Source of the DNA: an uncultured Acidimicrobiales bacterium
GTDB taxonomy: Bacteria > Actinomycetota > Acidimicrobiia > Acidimicrobiales > SZUA-35
Length of the DNA: 64,000 bases
Assembly: GCA_937922785.1 (NCBI GenBank)
Contig: CALAJQ010000007.1
Span: 1 to 64,000, forward strand
Direction: 5' to 3'
Below are positions 27,901 to 37,013 of the stretch, piece after piece. Both the position numbers and the translations under genes were made by a program. The notes under the pieces were generated by a model. That model made no database searches. It had not been told where the DNA came from and saw only the letters and a program-made list of their open reading frames with translations. Within the stretch, counting starts at the first letter, position 1. The number at the start of each line of letters is the position of its first letter.

Positions 27901-30900
27901 CACCTGGCGTCTGAGCTTCCAGGGCTAAACGTCATCGCTGAATCGAACACGTCGGTAACGATTACCTCGGCAGCGTCGGACGGACCGGCATTTGTGACTG
28001 CGATGGACCAGGTCACGAGGTCTCCCGCTACAACGGGAGAGGTCAGCAGTGTCTTCACGGTTTCGAGGTCGGCCTGAGGGGCCAGGGGAGAGGTAACTGT
28101 GTCTGAGTTGTTCGCGGCGTTTGGATCGGATTCGGACGCGTTGGCCTGGGCATCGTTGGAGAGGTTTCCGGTCTGGTTGGCCGGTATTAGTGCGGAGATC
28201 GTGACAGTGCCTGTGGCGCCTGCTGGAATTGCGGCGATCGAGCACGAAACAACGCCTGGGGTGACCTCGCTGCATGAAGAGTCTGACCCTGCGGCGTCAA
28301 AGTCTACGTTCGGGGCGAGCGTATCGGTGACGGTCACCGTGGTGGCGTCGCTCGGGCCCAGATTCGTAACCTCGACGTCCCACGCAGTTGTAGAACCCGG
28401 CACCGGCGCAGTTCCAGGAGCGGTCTTGTTAACAGAGAGATCAGCCTCGCGGGTGATGCCGACCGAATCCGTGGAGGCATCGTTGGTGCTATCGGGATCC
28501 GCATCGGATCCTGCAACAGTGGCGGTGTTACTAAACGACGATCCAGCCACAAGGTCTGTGGGTGTGAACATGGCGATGGTGAGGTTTGCTCCCGAGCCGT
28601 TCACCAGATCGGAGACACCGCAAGTGATCGTCCCACCGGTTTCGCTACACGAACTGGTGGATGACCCAGCGTCGAAAGAAGCACCGGCGGGAAGGATGTC
28701 AGAGACAACAATGTTGGTGGCATCGGATGGCCCGTTGTTGACCACAACAATGTCCCAGCTAGCTAGTGCTCCTGCGTTAACTGATGCCGCTACCGAGGTC
28801 TTCGTGATCGATAGATCTGCTTGACGCACGACGGTGGTTGACGCGCTTGCCTGGTCGTTTGCCGAATCAGGATCGTCGCTTGTTGAAGTTACTGTTGCTT
28901 GGTTGGTGACGGTTTCACCATCGAAGACGCTTGTGCTGAGGCGACTGACGATCGAAAGCGACGTGCTGGTACCGGCTTGAATCATGCCAATGCCACACTC
29001 GATGTCTCCGCCCACAGGGTCACAACGAGGGTCCGACGGCGCATCCAAGTAGACGAGGTCCGGGCCGAGTGCGTCGGTTAAGGTCACCCCCGACGCATCG
29101 GAGGGTCCAAGGTTCGTGATCTCGACTAACCACTGAGCGTCCTGTCCAGCGACGACTGGGTCGGTAACGGCAGACTTAGTTACCGAGAGGTCGGCGGTCG
29201 GAACCAAAGACTCGGTGGTGGAGTCGGAGTTGTTGCCAGCGAAGGGATCGTCGGTGCTAGAGCTAACTGAGGCGGTGTTTGTCACTGAACCGATCAGCGA
29301 TGACGAAATGTCGGCTGCGATGCTTAGATCTGAAGTTCCACCAGAACTAATGCTCGAGATTGAACACTCAACCACGCCCGGGCTGGCCAGCGAACACGTC
29401 GGAGCGGATTGTCCAGGGTTGAATGTGGTTCCGCTTGGCAACGTGTCGGTAACCACAACGGAAACAGCATCAGACGGGCCGTTGTTCGTGACGGCGACCG
29501 GCCATACGGCTGTGGATCCTGGAACTGGGGGAGTTGGCGGCGAAGATTTCGTGAGGCTCAAGTCGGCCGAGGTGGAAACGGTCACAGTACCTGTTGCGCT
29601 GTTGTTCCCCGCTTGGTTGTCGGTTTCATTAGCGCTCACTGTTGCGGTGTTTGATACCGCCGAACCGTCTGCGAGGTCGGAACTCAAAGTGGTGCTTACG
29701 GTGAAGACAGCTGACGCTCCGTCGGCCAGGCTCGCCTGGGTGCAGGTGACGGTCGTGCCTGACAGTGAGCACTCAGGCGATGATCCAGCTGCGTCGAAGG
29801 TGCGTTCCGGTCCGAGAACGTCTGAAACGGATATCCCTGTTGCGTCTGACGGGCCCAAGTTGTTCACCTGTAACAGCCATTGCACCGTGTCGCCGGCAAC
29901 CCCAGTTGGCTGGCTAGCCGTTTTGGCCAGTGCGAGGTCGGCTTCGCGTTCGACGGTCACAGATGCCGAGGCGGAGTTGTTGCCGGGCGCCGGATCAGGT
30001 TCGGCAGCAGAGCTGGTGGCCGAGTTCGTGATGATGTCGCCAACGCTGGCTCCGGAATCAACTGAAGCGGTGATCGTTGCTTGCACCGACTGGCCAGGCA
30101 ACAGTTGGGAAGCAGAACAGGTGACTGTCTGCCCACTTATGGAACATGTGCCGCCAACAGGCGTGGCCGAAATCGGTGTCAGTTCGGGAACAAAGGTGTC
30201 GGTTAGCGAAACTGCACTCGCTGCAGATGGCCCGCTATTCGTCAGCCTCAACTCATAGGTTGCAGTCCCTCCAGCAACGACGTTTCCGGTTGCGGTCTTG
30301 GTCAGGCTGACATCGGCACTTCGTTCGATTCGGGAACTAGCCGATGACGAGTTATTCGTCGTGTCCGGATCGGCGACGTCCGAGCTCGCCTGCGCATTGT
30401 TGGTGAGAAGCGAACCCTCAACCGCTGTGACGTCAACGTTTGCGACAATGTCAACAGATACTGAATCTCCCGGAGCAATGTCGGGGAGCGAGCATGAGAC
30501 GTTGCTGCCAGTGGCACTACAAAGTGGATTACTGGCCCCTGAGAAAGTGACTCCTGCAGGCAAAGTGTCGGTTATCTCGGTGCCTGTTGCGGTGGAGGCC
30601 CCAGCATTGGTCACCAGCAGGCTCCAAGTTATTGTGCCGCCGGCGTTAACTGTGGCTGGAGCCGTCTTGTCCAATTGAATGTTGGCTGCGGGAATCAGTG
30701 GCGTCGAGTCGCTGCTTTGGTTGTTGGACGTGTCCGGATCGGCGGTATCACTGTTAACAACTGCACTGTTGTTAAGGCTGCCCGTTCTTGTCGGTTCGAT
30801 GTCTACGACGATCACGATCGAGGCAGATTCGGCGGGTGCCAAGTTGCCAAGAACACAAGTGACGGTCCCCGATGGTGCTTCAGAGCATGCCGGTGAGGAT

Positions 30901-33900
30901 CCAGCTGCCAACGAGGTTCCAGCAGGCAGAGTGTCGGTGACCGAGTTGGCAAGAGCGTCCGATGGGCCATTGTTTGTAACGTCGATTACATACTCATAGG
31001 TCTCGCCTGGAACGGCCGGCGTGGCCGGAGAGGTCTTTGCAACTGACATATCAGCTAACGCATCAACGACGAAGTCGGCGCTGGCGGCATTGTTGGTCGT
31101 GTCCGAGTCTGTTTCGGTAGCGCTGATGCTTGCGCTATTTGTGTATGTGCCAGCGGCCTGCGCTGAGTCAACATCAAACGTGACGTTGAACGTCGTGGGC
31201 GCATTTAGCGGATCCAAGTCACCGGCGACGCAAGTAACAGTAGAACCAGTCTGAGAACACGCGGAATCTGACAGCGCTGAGTTAAAGACAAATGCGGGAT
31301 CCAAGGTGTCAACCAACTCAACACCTGTTGCCATCGATGGGCCGAGATTGTTGGCAGTCAGGGCGAAGCTGATCGTGCCGCCAGCGTTTGTACTTGGAGA
31401 GATCGCAGCTTTGGTAAGTTCAAGGTCAGCTGACCGACTCACCGAGGTTGGAACTGATCCTGAGTTCGAGGCCGGATCTGGGTCGCTTGTTGACGATGTG
31501 ACACTTGCGGCATTGGCAATTGGTCCTGCAGCCGACGTTCGCTCCACGCGAGCAGTTATATCGATAGTGGCCGTCGCCCCCGGATCGAGCGTGCCTACGG
31601 TGCAGTTGACGTTGGCGCCCACTGGATCACAGGCGATTGAGCCCGGAGTTGTCGAGCTAGATATGTAGGTGACTCCAGTCGGTAGCAGGTCTGCCACTTC
31701 GATGGCCTTGGCCTGGGCCGGCCCGTCGTTTGTTACAACGATTGTCCAGACGCCGGTTTCGCCAGCTGCAATGGTGGCAGGTCCAGACTTTATGAGGCGA
31801 AGATCCGATTGTGCGTTGATGGTGGTCTCTTCGATCCCGGTGACTGGTGCTGAGAAGTCTCCATCGGCGTTGGCCGTGTTGCTAATGACATCGCCACTGT
31901 TCGCACTTGGATCAGCGGTGGCAGTCACAACAACAAGCGCTGATGTGTTGCCATCAAGGGTCGGTATCGAACAGGACACTGCTAGCCCGCTAACTGAACA
32001 GCTTCCCGGAGCACCAGTGACAGTCGCAGTAACGGGCCCGGCTACCGGCTGTCCGCTGAGATCGTCGGTTATGACCACGTTGGTGTCAGTCGATGACGAC
32101 AGGTTGGTCAGGTTGAGGTCCCAAGACACTGGTTCTCCGGCCAAGACCGGGTCGGTGACTCCCGGTGACTCATTCTTGGTGAGTTCGAGAAGGGTGGTGC
32201 GATCTGTTGTTGTGGTCAGCTGAGAACTGTCGTTCGCCGAATTCGGATCACTCTCGTCTGCGCTAACGGATGCAACGTTCACCAAGTCAACTCCGTCAGG
32301 GACTGTTGATGGCACATCGGCTGTGATCGTGAATGTTGTTGACGCACCCACCGCCAAATTGGCGACATCACACGTGATCACTGTGGTGCCAGAGCACCCG
32401 GGCGCTGAGTTGAATACCAGTTCTGGTGGGAGGCTGTCTGTGATCTGCAGATTTGCTGCTGCAGACGGTCCGGCGTTAGTCACCTCAAGGGTGTATTCAA
32501 TCTGGCTTCCAGCGCTGACGGTGCCTGGACCCGACTTGAGGATCGCAACGTCGGCAACTCGGCTGACGGTGACAGTATCTGATGCCGAGTTGTTGGATCC
32601 GTCGGGATCTTGAGTGTCGGCGGAAGCAACTGCGGTATTGGTGATGTCGGATCCGCTGTTTGCTGTTTGGTTTATCCGTACTCCGATTGAAAACGCTGAC
32701 GACGAGCCACTGTCGATTTGGGGGATAACACAGGTAACAACGCCAGCCGCCTCAGAGCATCCGGAGCTGGACAGCCCCACAACAAAGGTGGTTCCGGTCG
32801 GCAACGTGTCGGTGACTGTGACGTTTTGTGCATGTGACGGTCCGTTGTTGGCGACTACGAGATCCCAAGTCAGCGTTTCACCCGCAATCGCAGGGTCGGT
32901 AGTCGTCTTGGTTAGCGACAGGTCAGCAGAGGTGTCAATTGGTGTGCTTACCGAAGCACTGTTTGGTCCTCCGCCTGCTACTTCAGGTTCATCTGCAGTG
33001 GCCGACGCGGAGTTCGTAACGCTTGTTCCCTCGCCCTGACCTGGATCCAATTCGACTGTCACATTTAGCGTTTCGAAGGCTCCAACGGCAATAGTCGCCC
33101 AGTTACATTCGATACTGCCAGCGGTTGCAGTGCATGCGGCTTCCGGAGTTGAGGACACAACTGTGACCCCGGCCGGGAGCAAGTCAGTAAGAACAACGTT
33201 GTTGGCCGTAGCGGGACCGTTGTTGGCAACAGTTACCGAGTAGTCGATGCGCTCGCCGGCAATGGCCGCTTCGGGTGGGGACAATGGGTTCGGGGTCTCG
33301 ATTTTTGTGACTTCTAAATCAACCAGTCGCTCCACCGTTGTCTGTTCGGTGGCCAGATCATCGGCGGTAGACCGGTCTTGAGTGGTCGTGGAGATCTGGG
33401 CGGTATTGGTGAACGTCCCACCCGTCATTGAAGGTAGAACGTCGACGGCGACGGTGACCGAGTCAGTTGTGCCGGAGGCCATGGAACCAAGCAAGCATGA
33501 GACGGTCCCAGCGGCCACAGAACAGCGCGCATCAGAGTTGCTTGGGTCAAAGACCAGGCCCGACGGTAGAGGATCAGTGATGACTACGTTGTCTGCGGTC
33601 GATGGGCCATCGTTGGCAGCAGCAATGTCCCACGTCAGAGCGCCGCCGGCCAACACAGGATCGACGCTGTCAACCTTGGCTGTTAGCTTTACATCTGCCA
33701 ATGAAACAATGTTCGAAATGGTCTGATTTGTGGTGCTGGCGTAGTTGTCCGAAATCGTTTCACCTGTGTAGTTGAGCGTTGCTTCGTTGACGGCGGCCAG
33801 TCCTTCTGATCCTGCGTCGACCTGCACTTTGAATCTGGCTTGATAGACGGTTCCAGTTCCGGCGAAAGGAGCCACACGCCCGCCTGATGTGGCTGTAGCG

Positions 33901-35231
33901 CCTGTTCCAAGGTTGAAGACTGCCCGGTTGCCTGGTCCGTCAAAGAACGCAGTGTCGTCGCCAGCGGCGTCGGTCTTTGCGCCCGGGTTGTCGCCTGACA
34001 AGACCTCAAGAGAGCCAGGAACATAGGTGGTGTTCGCTGGGATAGCGTCATCCAAAACCACATCCAAGCCAGCGTCGTCACCTTGATTTGAGAAAGCGAT
34101 GTCATAAGTCAAGATGTCGCCGGGGTTGACGTCCCCGCCGTTGTCATCGGTGACGGTCTTGTCGAGATCCAGGACAAGATTGGGCACATAGACGTCAATC
34201 GCAGCGGTTACAACCCCCGGGTAGTACCAGTCTCCAGCGGAGTCCATCGTGATTGTTGCGGCCGTGGCCCCGGCCGGTACCACGCCGACCGTGTTGGTGA
34301 TCGTTGCGTCAAACCCGAGCTGGTCAACGTAGTTGGGGTTCTTGGCCGTGGTGAGCACGCCGTTGTCTGAGATTCGCGAGTTGAAGAAGTTAGTCGCAGG
34401 GTTAACCGAGTCGTTTAGTTGCTGGCCGTTCAGCTGAGCGAAGTCGCCAGCGAACCGGTCATCGCCTTCATAGGTAACAAAGCCAATCTGGGCAGTAACT
34501 GGCCCACTAGGCGGGGTAAGGAAACCGTTGACCGTGACGTTGATTGGGTTGCCGGTTGTGACGCGTTGGAATCCGTCAAACACACTTAGATTCCTGTACG
34601 GCTGGCTGACATCCCCATAAGCCACTACTAAGGACCAGCCGGCATGTATGCCTCCGCCGGTCCGAGCCTCAATCCCTCCGACCACGTACTGGCCCGCCCC
34701 GCCGGCCTGCACCAAGGTGGTGACGTCCACAAAGCTCTGGTACGTGGTTCCTCCACCATTGTCATCGATTTGATCGGCGGTGAGGGCTACATAGCCACCG
34801 CTTGCTGGGGTAGAGAAACGGACGTTTGGGCGATTGGCGGCGTTTTGGGAGACCGCCCCCCAATACAGTCCAGCGAACCTCACCTCAGCGCCAGCTGGAA
34901 GGTTGAGATCTGCGGCCGAGGAGATGTTGGTCTGGCTAGTCGGGTCAAGACCCAGCGAGTTGTCCACATCCACCCGGATCATGGTGAAGTCGTTATTAGC
35001 CCGGGGAACACCGGTTCCGTTCTGTGCCGCTGTGCAGGCCGCGCTGGCTGGACACGTCAGAAGTGTGTTGGCAGCCATGATGATGTCACCAGGCTCGGTT
35101 GTGGAAAATCGGGGCGTTCCGAAGGTTCGATACGCCGCGTCAGCTGGCGCGACAGGGCCAGCGAGCACCAAAGAACCCACTATAAGTACGGCCAGAAGAG
35201 GCCTAAGCACACGCTGCGCTCCGAAACCCAT
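21954..35231 (-). CDS. Giant DUF11-repeat cell-surface protein
   Basis: About 4425 residues. The ATG at 35229-35231 is followed by a signal peptide (RPLLAVLIVGSLVLAGPVAPADA); the frame upstream of it is not needed. An N-terminal domain of about 330 residues (AYRTFGTPRFSTTEPGDI onward) is followed by about 32 DUF11-type Ig-like repeats of roughly 120 residues. Each starts near ADLSLTK-x-PVVAG, contains NNGPSDA and DTLP-G-TF, and has a Cys pair about 7-9 residues apart. The C-terminus is a sorting signal: LAFTG, a hydrophobic helix and KRRKDDDE. LAxTG motifs are recognised by class E sortases of high-GC actinobacteria. It probably forms a long, disulfide-stiffened stalk for adhesion or surface coating. 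No sortase gene is in the window. Confidence 0.9.
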   Translation of the reverse strand: MGFGAQRVLRPLLAVLIVGSLVLAGPVAPADAAYRTFGTPRFSTTEPGDIIMAANTLLTCPASAACTAAQNGTGVPRANNDFTMIRVDVDNSLGLDPTSQTNISSAADLNLPAGAEVRFAGLYWGAVSQNAANRPNVRFSTPASGGYVALTADQIDDNGGGTTYQSFVDVTTLVQAGGAGQYVVGGIEARTGGGIHAGWSLVVAYGDVSQPYRNLSVFDGFQRVTTGNPINVTVNGFLTPPSGPVTAQIGFVTYEGDDRFAGDFAQLNGQQLNDSVNPATNFFNSRISDNGVLTTAKNPNYVDQLGFDATITNTVGVVPAGATAATITMDSAGDWYYPGVVTAAIDVYVPNLVLDLDKTVTDDNGGDVNPGDILTYDIAFSNQGDDAGLDVVLDDAIPANTTYVPGSLEVLSGDNPGAKTDAAGDDTAFFDGPGNRAVFNLGTGATATSGGRVAPFAGTGTVYQARFKVQVDAGSEGLAAVNEATLNYTGETISDNYASTTNQTISNIVSLADVKLTAKVDSVDPVLAGGALTWDIAAANDGPSTADNVVITDPLPSGLVFDPSNSDARCSVAAGTVSCLLGSMASGTTDSVTVAVDVLPSMTGGTFTNTAQISTTTQDRSTADDLATEQTTVERLVDLEVTKIETPNPLSPPEAAIAGERIDYSVTVANNGPATANNVVLTDLLPAGVTVVSSTPEAACTATAGSIECNWATIAVGAFETLNVTVELDPGQGEGTSVTNSASATADEPEVAGGGPNSASVSTPIDTSADLSLTKTTTDPAIAGETLTWDLVVANNGPSHAQNVTVTDTLPTGTTFVVGLSSSGCSEAAGVVTCVIPQIDSGSSSAFSIGVRINQTANSGSDITNTAVASADTQDPDGSNNSASDTVTVSRVADVAILKSGPGTVSAGSQIEYTLEVTNAGPSAAANLQITDSLPPELVFNSAPGCSGTTVITCDVANLAVGASTTFTITADVPSTVPDGVDLVNVASVSADESDPNSANDSSQLTTTTDRTTLLELTKNESPGVTDPVLAGEPVSWDLNLTNLSSSTDTNVVITDDLSGQPVAGPVTATVTGAPGSCSVSGLAVSCSIPTLDGNTSALVVVTATADPSANSGDVISNTANADGDFSAPVTGIEETTINAQSDLRLIKSGPATIAAGETGVWTIVVTNDGPAQAKAIEVADLLPTGVTYISSSTTPGSIACDPVGANVNCTVGTLDPGATATIDITARVERTSAAGPIANAASVTSSTSDPDPASNSGSVPTSVSRSADLELTKAAISPSTNAGGTISFALTANNLGPSMATGVELVDTLDPAFVFNSALSDSACSQTGSTVTCVAGDLDPLNAPTTFNVTFDVDSAQAAGTYTNSASISATETDSDTTNNAASADFVVDALADMSVAKTSPATPAVPGETYEYVIDVTNNGPSDALANSVTDTLPAGTSLAAGSSPACSEAPSGTVTCVLGNLAPAESASIVIVVDIEPTRTGSLNNSAVVNSDTADPDTSNNQSSDSTPLIPAANIQLDKTAPATVNAGGTITWSLLVTNAGASTATGTEITDTLPAGVTFSGASNPLCSATGSNVSCSLPDIAPGDSVSVDIVANVDVTAVEGSLLTNNAQASSDVADPDTTNNSSSASSRIERSADVSLTKTATGNVVAGGTATYELRLTNSGPSAASAVSLTDTFVPELTPISATPVGGTCSISGQTVTCSASQLLPGQSVQATITASVDSGASVGDIITNSATSSAAEPDPAPGNNSASASVTVEREADLALAKTASQPTGVAGDTVQWLLQVNNLGPSDATGISVSDVLGPERTFDAAGSSPECSLSGTTVTCTQASLADGASAVFTVSTTLSSDLADGSAVSNTATVSANETDNQAGNNSATGTVTVSTSADLSLTKSSPPTPPVPGSTAVWPVAVTNNGPSDAVSVVVTDTLPSGTTFNPGQSAPTCSLASPGVVECSISSISSGGTSDLSIAADISSSLIGSVTNTASVSSSTDDPFAGNNSDSTTESLVPTADLSVTKSAVTDPVVAGQDAQWLVEITNLGPSDASGVTLTDALGPDLVYLDAPSDPRCDPVGGDIECGIGMIQAGTSTSLSIVSRLSTSVFDGETVTNQATVTSTSDDPDSANDQASASTTVVRQADLSITKTSVAASVNAGALASWDIVVVNNGPSDATNIVVSDILPAGASFDAGSSTSSCSETGGTITCGVSDLVNGSGANLTIAMFTPTDLVAGSSFSNTATVAGSDADPDSTNDASTDSVGITREADLSVNKTAPGTAPVPGSTTAWDVEVTNLGPSDATTVTVTDTLAPNVDFDAAGSDSSCSEVTPGVVSCSIAAIPAGATGTVTISALIPANQTGNLSNDAQANASESDPNAANNSDTVTSPLAPQADLETVKTLLTSPVVAGDLVTWSIAVTNAGPSDAAEVIVTDVFDSAMTFSPGSSDARCSLAGSVVSCDLGSIAAGSTATANVAFDLAPSAIGGSTINNSASAQATTDDPDATNNNASAQGTVTQGSDLSVTKLANSSTAVAGQGTSFQVLVANSGPSDATNVVVTDPVPAGATFDPTDSSSSCSPSGADVVCSISAIASGSSETVRIAFELEQDFADGNQLINTASASADQTDPDSSNNSGTAAVDVIRAADLFVTKSLNGQAVPGALAQWSVGVINTGPSQATDVTVTDTLSPRTTFAPGASSPGCVEISPGVVTCTFASIDSGSSSSVIIAAVVDSDATGNITNTATAAGNETDPNSNNDTASTTSALSPSANLVVSKTLDTSPVVAGGEALWTVTVENLGPSDARNVLVEDAPDSISTFVPANSDPSCTDGSPVTCTSPSIAAGSSESFVLAFAIDATTGDGTQVTNSALANSSIADPDNSDNIVTTTGTVTTSADLSLAKFSLTPNPVAGDSVTWQLSVNNPGPSEASQVLVSDPVPNGLTFDPGASDAACSLNGAVVECSFGSLSSGATTTADVTFAVDPDAADGAAITNSATVGSSTPDPDSSNNTANNTISPSRSADLRVVKNHSGPAIAGELTSWTLAATNLGPSDATSVEILDALPSDVTFNSGASDSRCSESTPGNVICVIGFLGSGAGTSVVIAGDLTPDANGQITNNASISASETDPDLANNTDSSTVDVDSSADLAITKTLVTTNPTPGQPVEWEISVTNLGPSDSTSIQVTDSFGPDLEFDPATSDSRCSAATAGSAVCALANLPAGASTNFAIGFNSSPTIFDNATLTNNAATIAATTDPNPANDTATSEAVFVRQSDLEVSKVGPASAVAGEIISYDLTFINIGPSQADNPTLADALPTAINNASVSGHPSCVVSASTVTCSPATLAPGETITATVSGTVGADTADNASLINTASASSDSADPQPANNSDSVSTAVTREVDLEMTKTLLGAIVAGREVLWELSVTNSGPSDASDLVITDTLPTGLTFRSDLSSAGCSDGVTCTVDLLPSGQTVSVIVGSDADPGLALGDTLTNTASVASAETEIDPASNESSASGTVVRETNLSVFKQGPSAPITAGTSFDWTLEVANAGPSDGSGVATIDNLPSGTTFDPANSDPRCSAVGAAVTCDFGTLSVSATDTAIVAVNVSSSVNDGDVLTNSASVSADQGDPDTTDNTSTHSVDIARDSGLTLAKTDLADPVLAGEQVTWSVNVGNPFGPSDTDNVVVTDTLPSGATFDSAASDPACSAVGSAVSCDLGTVAVGESISVAIVADLDPALAEGTILSNQATVSGDGSPSASATEETTVSRDADLSVNKTASTPTVTPGVPLTYEISVVNDGPSDASTVSLIDALPPGSVIDSVEPSEQCVASAGAVTCEFATLEAGSSQLITIDVTPEPWLVDGSNFDNNVAVSAAEPDSNGANDTGQSETPVERLVDVAITKTTSDPNASAGDSVIYDIVASNAGPSDADGLTVTDVLPAGTAFNPGLSSPGCSLTGAAVSCPLPSVAAGSTGSVSIGIDIDPSTTGTITNAAEVATVETNTNTDPTASTDVVVSELADLSLTKSTASTVVAGESLTFSLQVLNNGPGLARDVVITDELPSELTINSLDSGCSAAGQVVTCQIGDLAVGETSTVVLDSLVDPAATQPVTNTAVVSSSASETAQADNVASTSTTVSQTADLSVSKAAVSNDAVAGGQITWLIEILNQGPSVATDVVVTDLLPETLTFSSPGSSPRCTATGQTVECSVADITPGETATINLVTDVTGLAFGVITNTASAQSAETDPNPATATANAAVEVRRPSAELTVTKSGSKSPLKAGDLVTWAVVITNTGPEPILSPITVSDAIPRGHVLQSIVPGSPICVETKEADKQPVIECELDGLPAGESIELRIRTKVTADQKLAINTVVVSASGLEGGSGDDAIVTATATAQVSASAGLAFTGSSLRLMLTLAFGLMLVGYFFLVMGKRRKDDDEPPVEEDGTSRLAGL

Positions 35232-35318
35232 AGCTATCCCTGTCGGTCCTAATAAGCTGATATTGATAGGTTGCTGGGAACGGTGGCTTGTTGAAGCAAG
35301 GGCTGAAAAGGCGCGAAA

Positions 35319-36221
35319 TTGGCGATAAAGCCGGGTTGGCGGCCGGTCGATACCCAAACCGTGTTGAAACCCACTCTTGCCGAGGAAGCTAGAACCGAGC
35401 TGTCGAACGCCGGTTTCGGAAATCTGGCCGTCCTCGACTCAACCCATCGCCCGATGGTGACCAACGTTCCGTTGGTTGACGACGGTGCCGGAAACCCAGT
35501 GACCGTCATTTCAAACCTCGCGGCGATAACCGCCAGGGCTCATCGTGACCCTCGAGCAGGCATCAACATTGGTGGGCGGCTGATGATGCAAGGCAATCTC
35601 GAGCCGGTGCCCGGAATCCAACAGATCGAGATCCAGAATCAGTTCATTGCCCGACACGTCACGTTGGTGCGCCAAGTTGAGTCGCTGGACTTCAGCTGGT
35701 TTCGCTTAGCGGCAACAAGCGTTTGTTGGACTGACGACAACGGAGACGAGAAATGGCTGGAACCGGCGGACATTTCAGGAGCCGAACCAGACCCTTTTGG
35801 TCACTACACCCGAACCGAGGTATCCGAACTCGCAGAACGGATTGGTGATGACCTGATCGTCATGGTGCGCGGGCTCAGTGGCATTCACCGAGCTAGGACT
35901 GCAGAGTTGTTCGGTGTTGACCGCTACGGACTTGTTGTAACTATCACTGAGCCTGGGACTAGACGCCGTACGCGAGTTCCGTTCCCTGAGCGATTGAACG
36001 GAGCTGGTGAGATTCACGCTGCCATTGGCGCACTAGCTCAAGCTGCTCGCAACACGCCTAGCGCTGCAGAGGCCGGTCTCGAAACTCCAGCTACGTTTCG
36101 AACTGAGATTCCGGTAGAGGTCCGGCCTAAGAAGCCTGTGTCAAGGCCTTCGACTTTGCTGGAGAGCATAGAAGGCTATAGCGGAGGCGGAGCCGACGTT
36201 GATGGAATCGACAGCGCCTGA
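35319..36221 (+). CDS. FMN split-barrel protein with DUF2470 domain (HugZ-like)
   Basis: About 300 residues. The N-terminal half (AEEARTELSNAGFGNLAVLD, SNLAAITARAHRDPRAGINI) is a pyridoxamine-oxidase-like split barrel. The C-terminal half (RIGDDLIVMVRGLSGIHRARTAELFGVDRYG to RVPFPERLNGAGEIHAAIGALAQAAR) is a DUF2470 domain. This pairing occurs in HugZ-type haem-utilisation proteins and in uncharacterised reductases. TTG at 35319 has AAAAGG seven bases upstream; GTG at 35361 is an alternative. The last 27 codons overlap the 3' end of the opposing methyltransferase gene by 81 bases. Haem handling is inferred. Confidence 0.75.
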   Translation: MAIKPGWRPVDTQTVLKPTLAEEARTELSNAGFGNLAVLDSTHRPMVTNVPLVDDGAGNPVTVISNLAAITARAHRDPRAGINIGGRLMMQGNLEPVPGIQQIEIQNQFIARHVTLVRQVESLDFSWFRLAATSVCWTDDNGDEKWLEPADISGAEPDPFGHYTRTEVSELAERIGDDLIVMVRGLSGIHRARTAELFGVDRYGLVVTITEPGTRRRTRVPFPERLNGAGEIHAAIGALAQAARNTPSAAEAGLETPATFRTEIPVEVRPKKPVSRPSTLLESIEGYSGGGADVDGIDSA

Positions 36222-37013
36222 CATCGGGATCTTCACCCTCACATGGGCTGCATCTTGAGCAGCCTGAGTTAAACCCGGTCCTTCCGCCCCGATCATTAAC
36301 GCAACTTTCTCATGCGGATCTAAACGGAGGTCAGCAACATCAACCGCGTCGGGAGCTGGCGTGAATGCCAGAAGTTTGAACCCTGCATCAATTACTTGTT
36401 GAAGACCTTCGGGAAACTTTGGCAGTCGGGCGTAGGGCATCACGTATGCCTCACCCATGGAAACGCGGCCGGTGCGTCGGTAGAGGGGATCACACGAGGT
36501 GGGGTCCAGCAAGTAGCTATCAATGCCAAGGCCAACTGCGTTACGAATTATCACGCCAAGATTGGTCGGGTTAGCGATCGATTCGGTAACCAACAAGTTG
36601 GTTGAGTTGGCAAGAACTTCAGCAGGCTCTGGAACCGGCCTCCGCGCAAAACACGCAAGCATGCCCCGGTGTAGGTGATATCCGGTTACTCGCTGAAGGA
36701 CCGAATCTCCAGCGGCGTAGACCGGCACATCTGGTCCGACGGCGGCCGGGAGGGGTTTGGTGCGTTTGCCATCAATCAAGATCGAGCTGAGCTTGTACCC
36801 CGCTTTCAGGCAACGCTCTACGACGTTGTCGCCTTCAGACATGAATACGCCGTCCATGTCTCCACCCGGCTCTTCCCTCCTCTGTCTCAATACGTGATCT
36901 CGCAGGCCCTGGTAGACCTCTATTCTGCGATCTTGTGGATCGTCAACTGGTATCAAGTTTGGGTGGATGGGTGTTGCTGTAGGGATGTCTTCAGCTTCGA
37001 AATCAGGTGCCAT
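36141..37013 (-). CDS. SpoU/TrmH-family RNA 2'-O-methyltransferase
   Basis: A 290-residue SPOUT methyltransferase. The three knot motifs are present: NPTNLGVIIRNA (motif 1), IGAEGPGLT (motif 2) and IPMSGAVDSINVGSASAIAFY (motif 3). An N-terminal substrate-binding domain (GVFMSEGDNVVERCLKAGYKLSSILID) matches the L30e-like domain of the family. It methylates a ribose in rRNA or tRNA using S-adenosylmethionine; the exact nucleotide is not predictable. Its ATG overlaps the end of the upstream SelW-like gene by 11 bases, so both are probably on one transcript. Confidence 0.85.
   Translation of the reverse strand: MAPDFEAEDIPTATPIHPNLIPVDDPQDRRIEVYQGLRDHVLRQRREEPGGDMDGVFMSEGDNVVERCLKAGYKLSSILIDGKRTKPLPAAVGPDVPVYAAGDSVLQRVTGYHLHRGMLACFARRPVPEPAEVLANSTNLLVTESIANPTNLGVIIRNAVGLGIDSYLLDPTSCDPLYRRTGRVSMGEAYVMPYARLPKFPEGLQQVIDAGFKLLAFTPAPDAVDVADLRLDPHEKVALMIGAEGPGLTQAAQDAAHVRVKIPMSGAVDSINVGSASAIAFYALQQSRRP

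Noticed and set aside
22078-35328. Many long open frames on the + strand opposite the giant surface-protein gene (for example 26224-27384 and 29215-30258).
   Set aside because: They are antisense reflections of the repeated codon pattern; they have no start signals, no recognisable domains and low-complexity composition.
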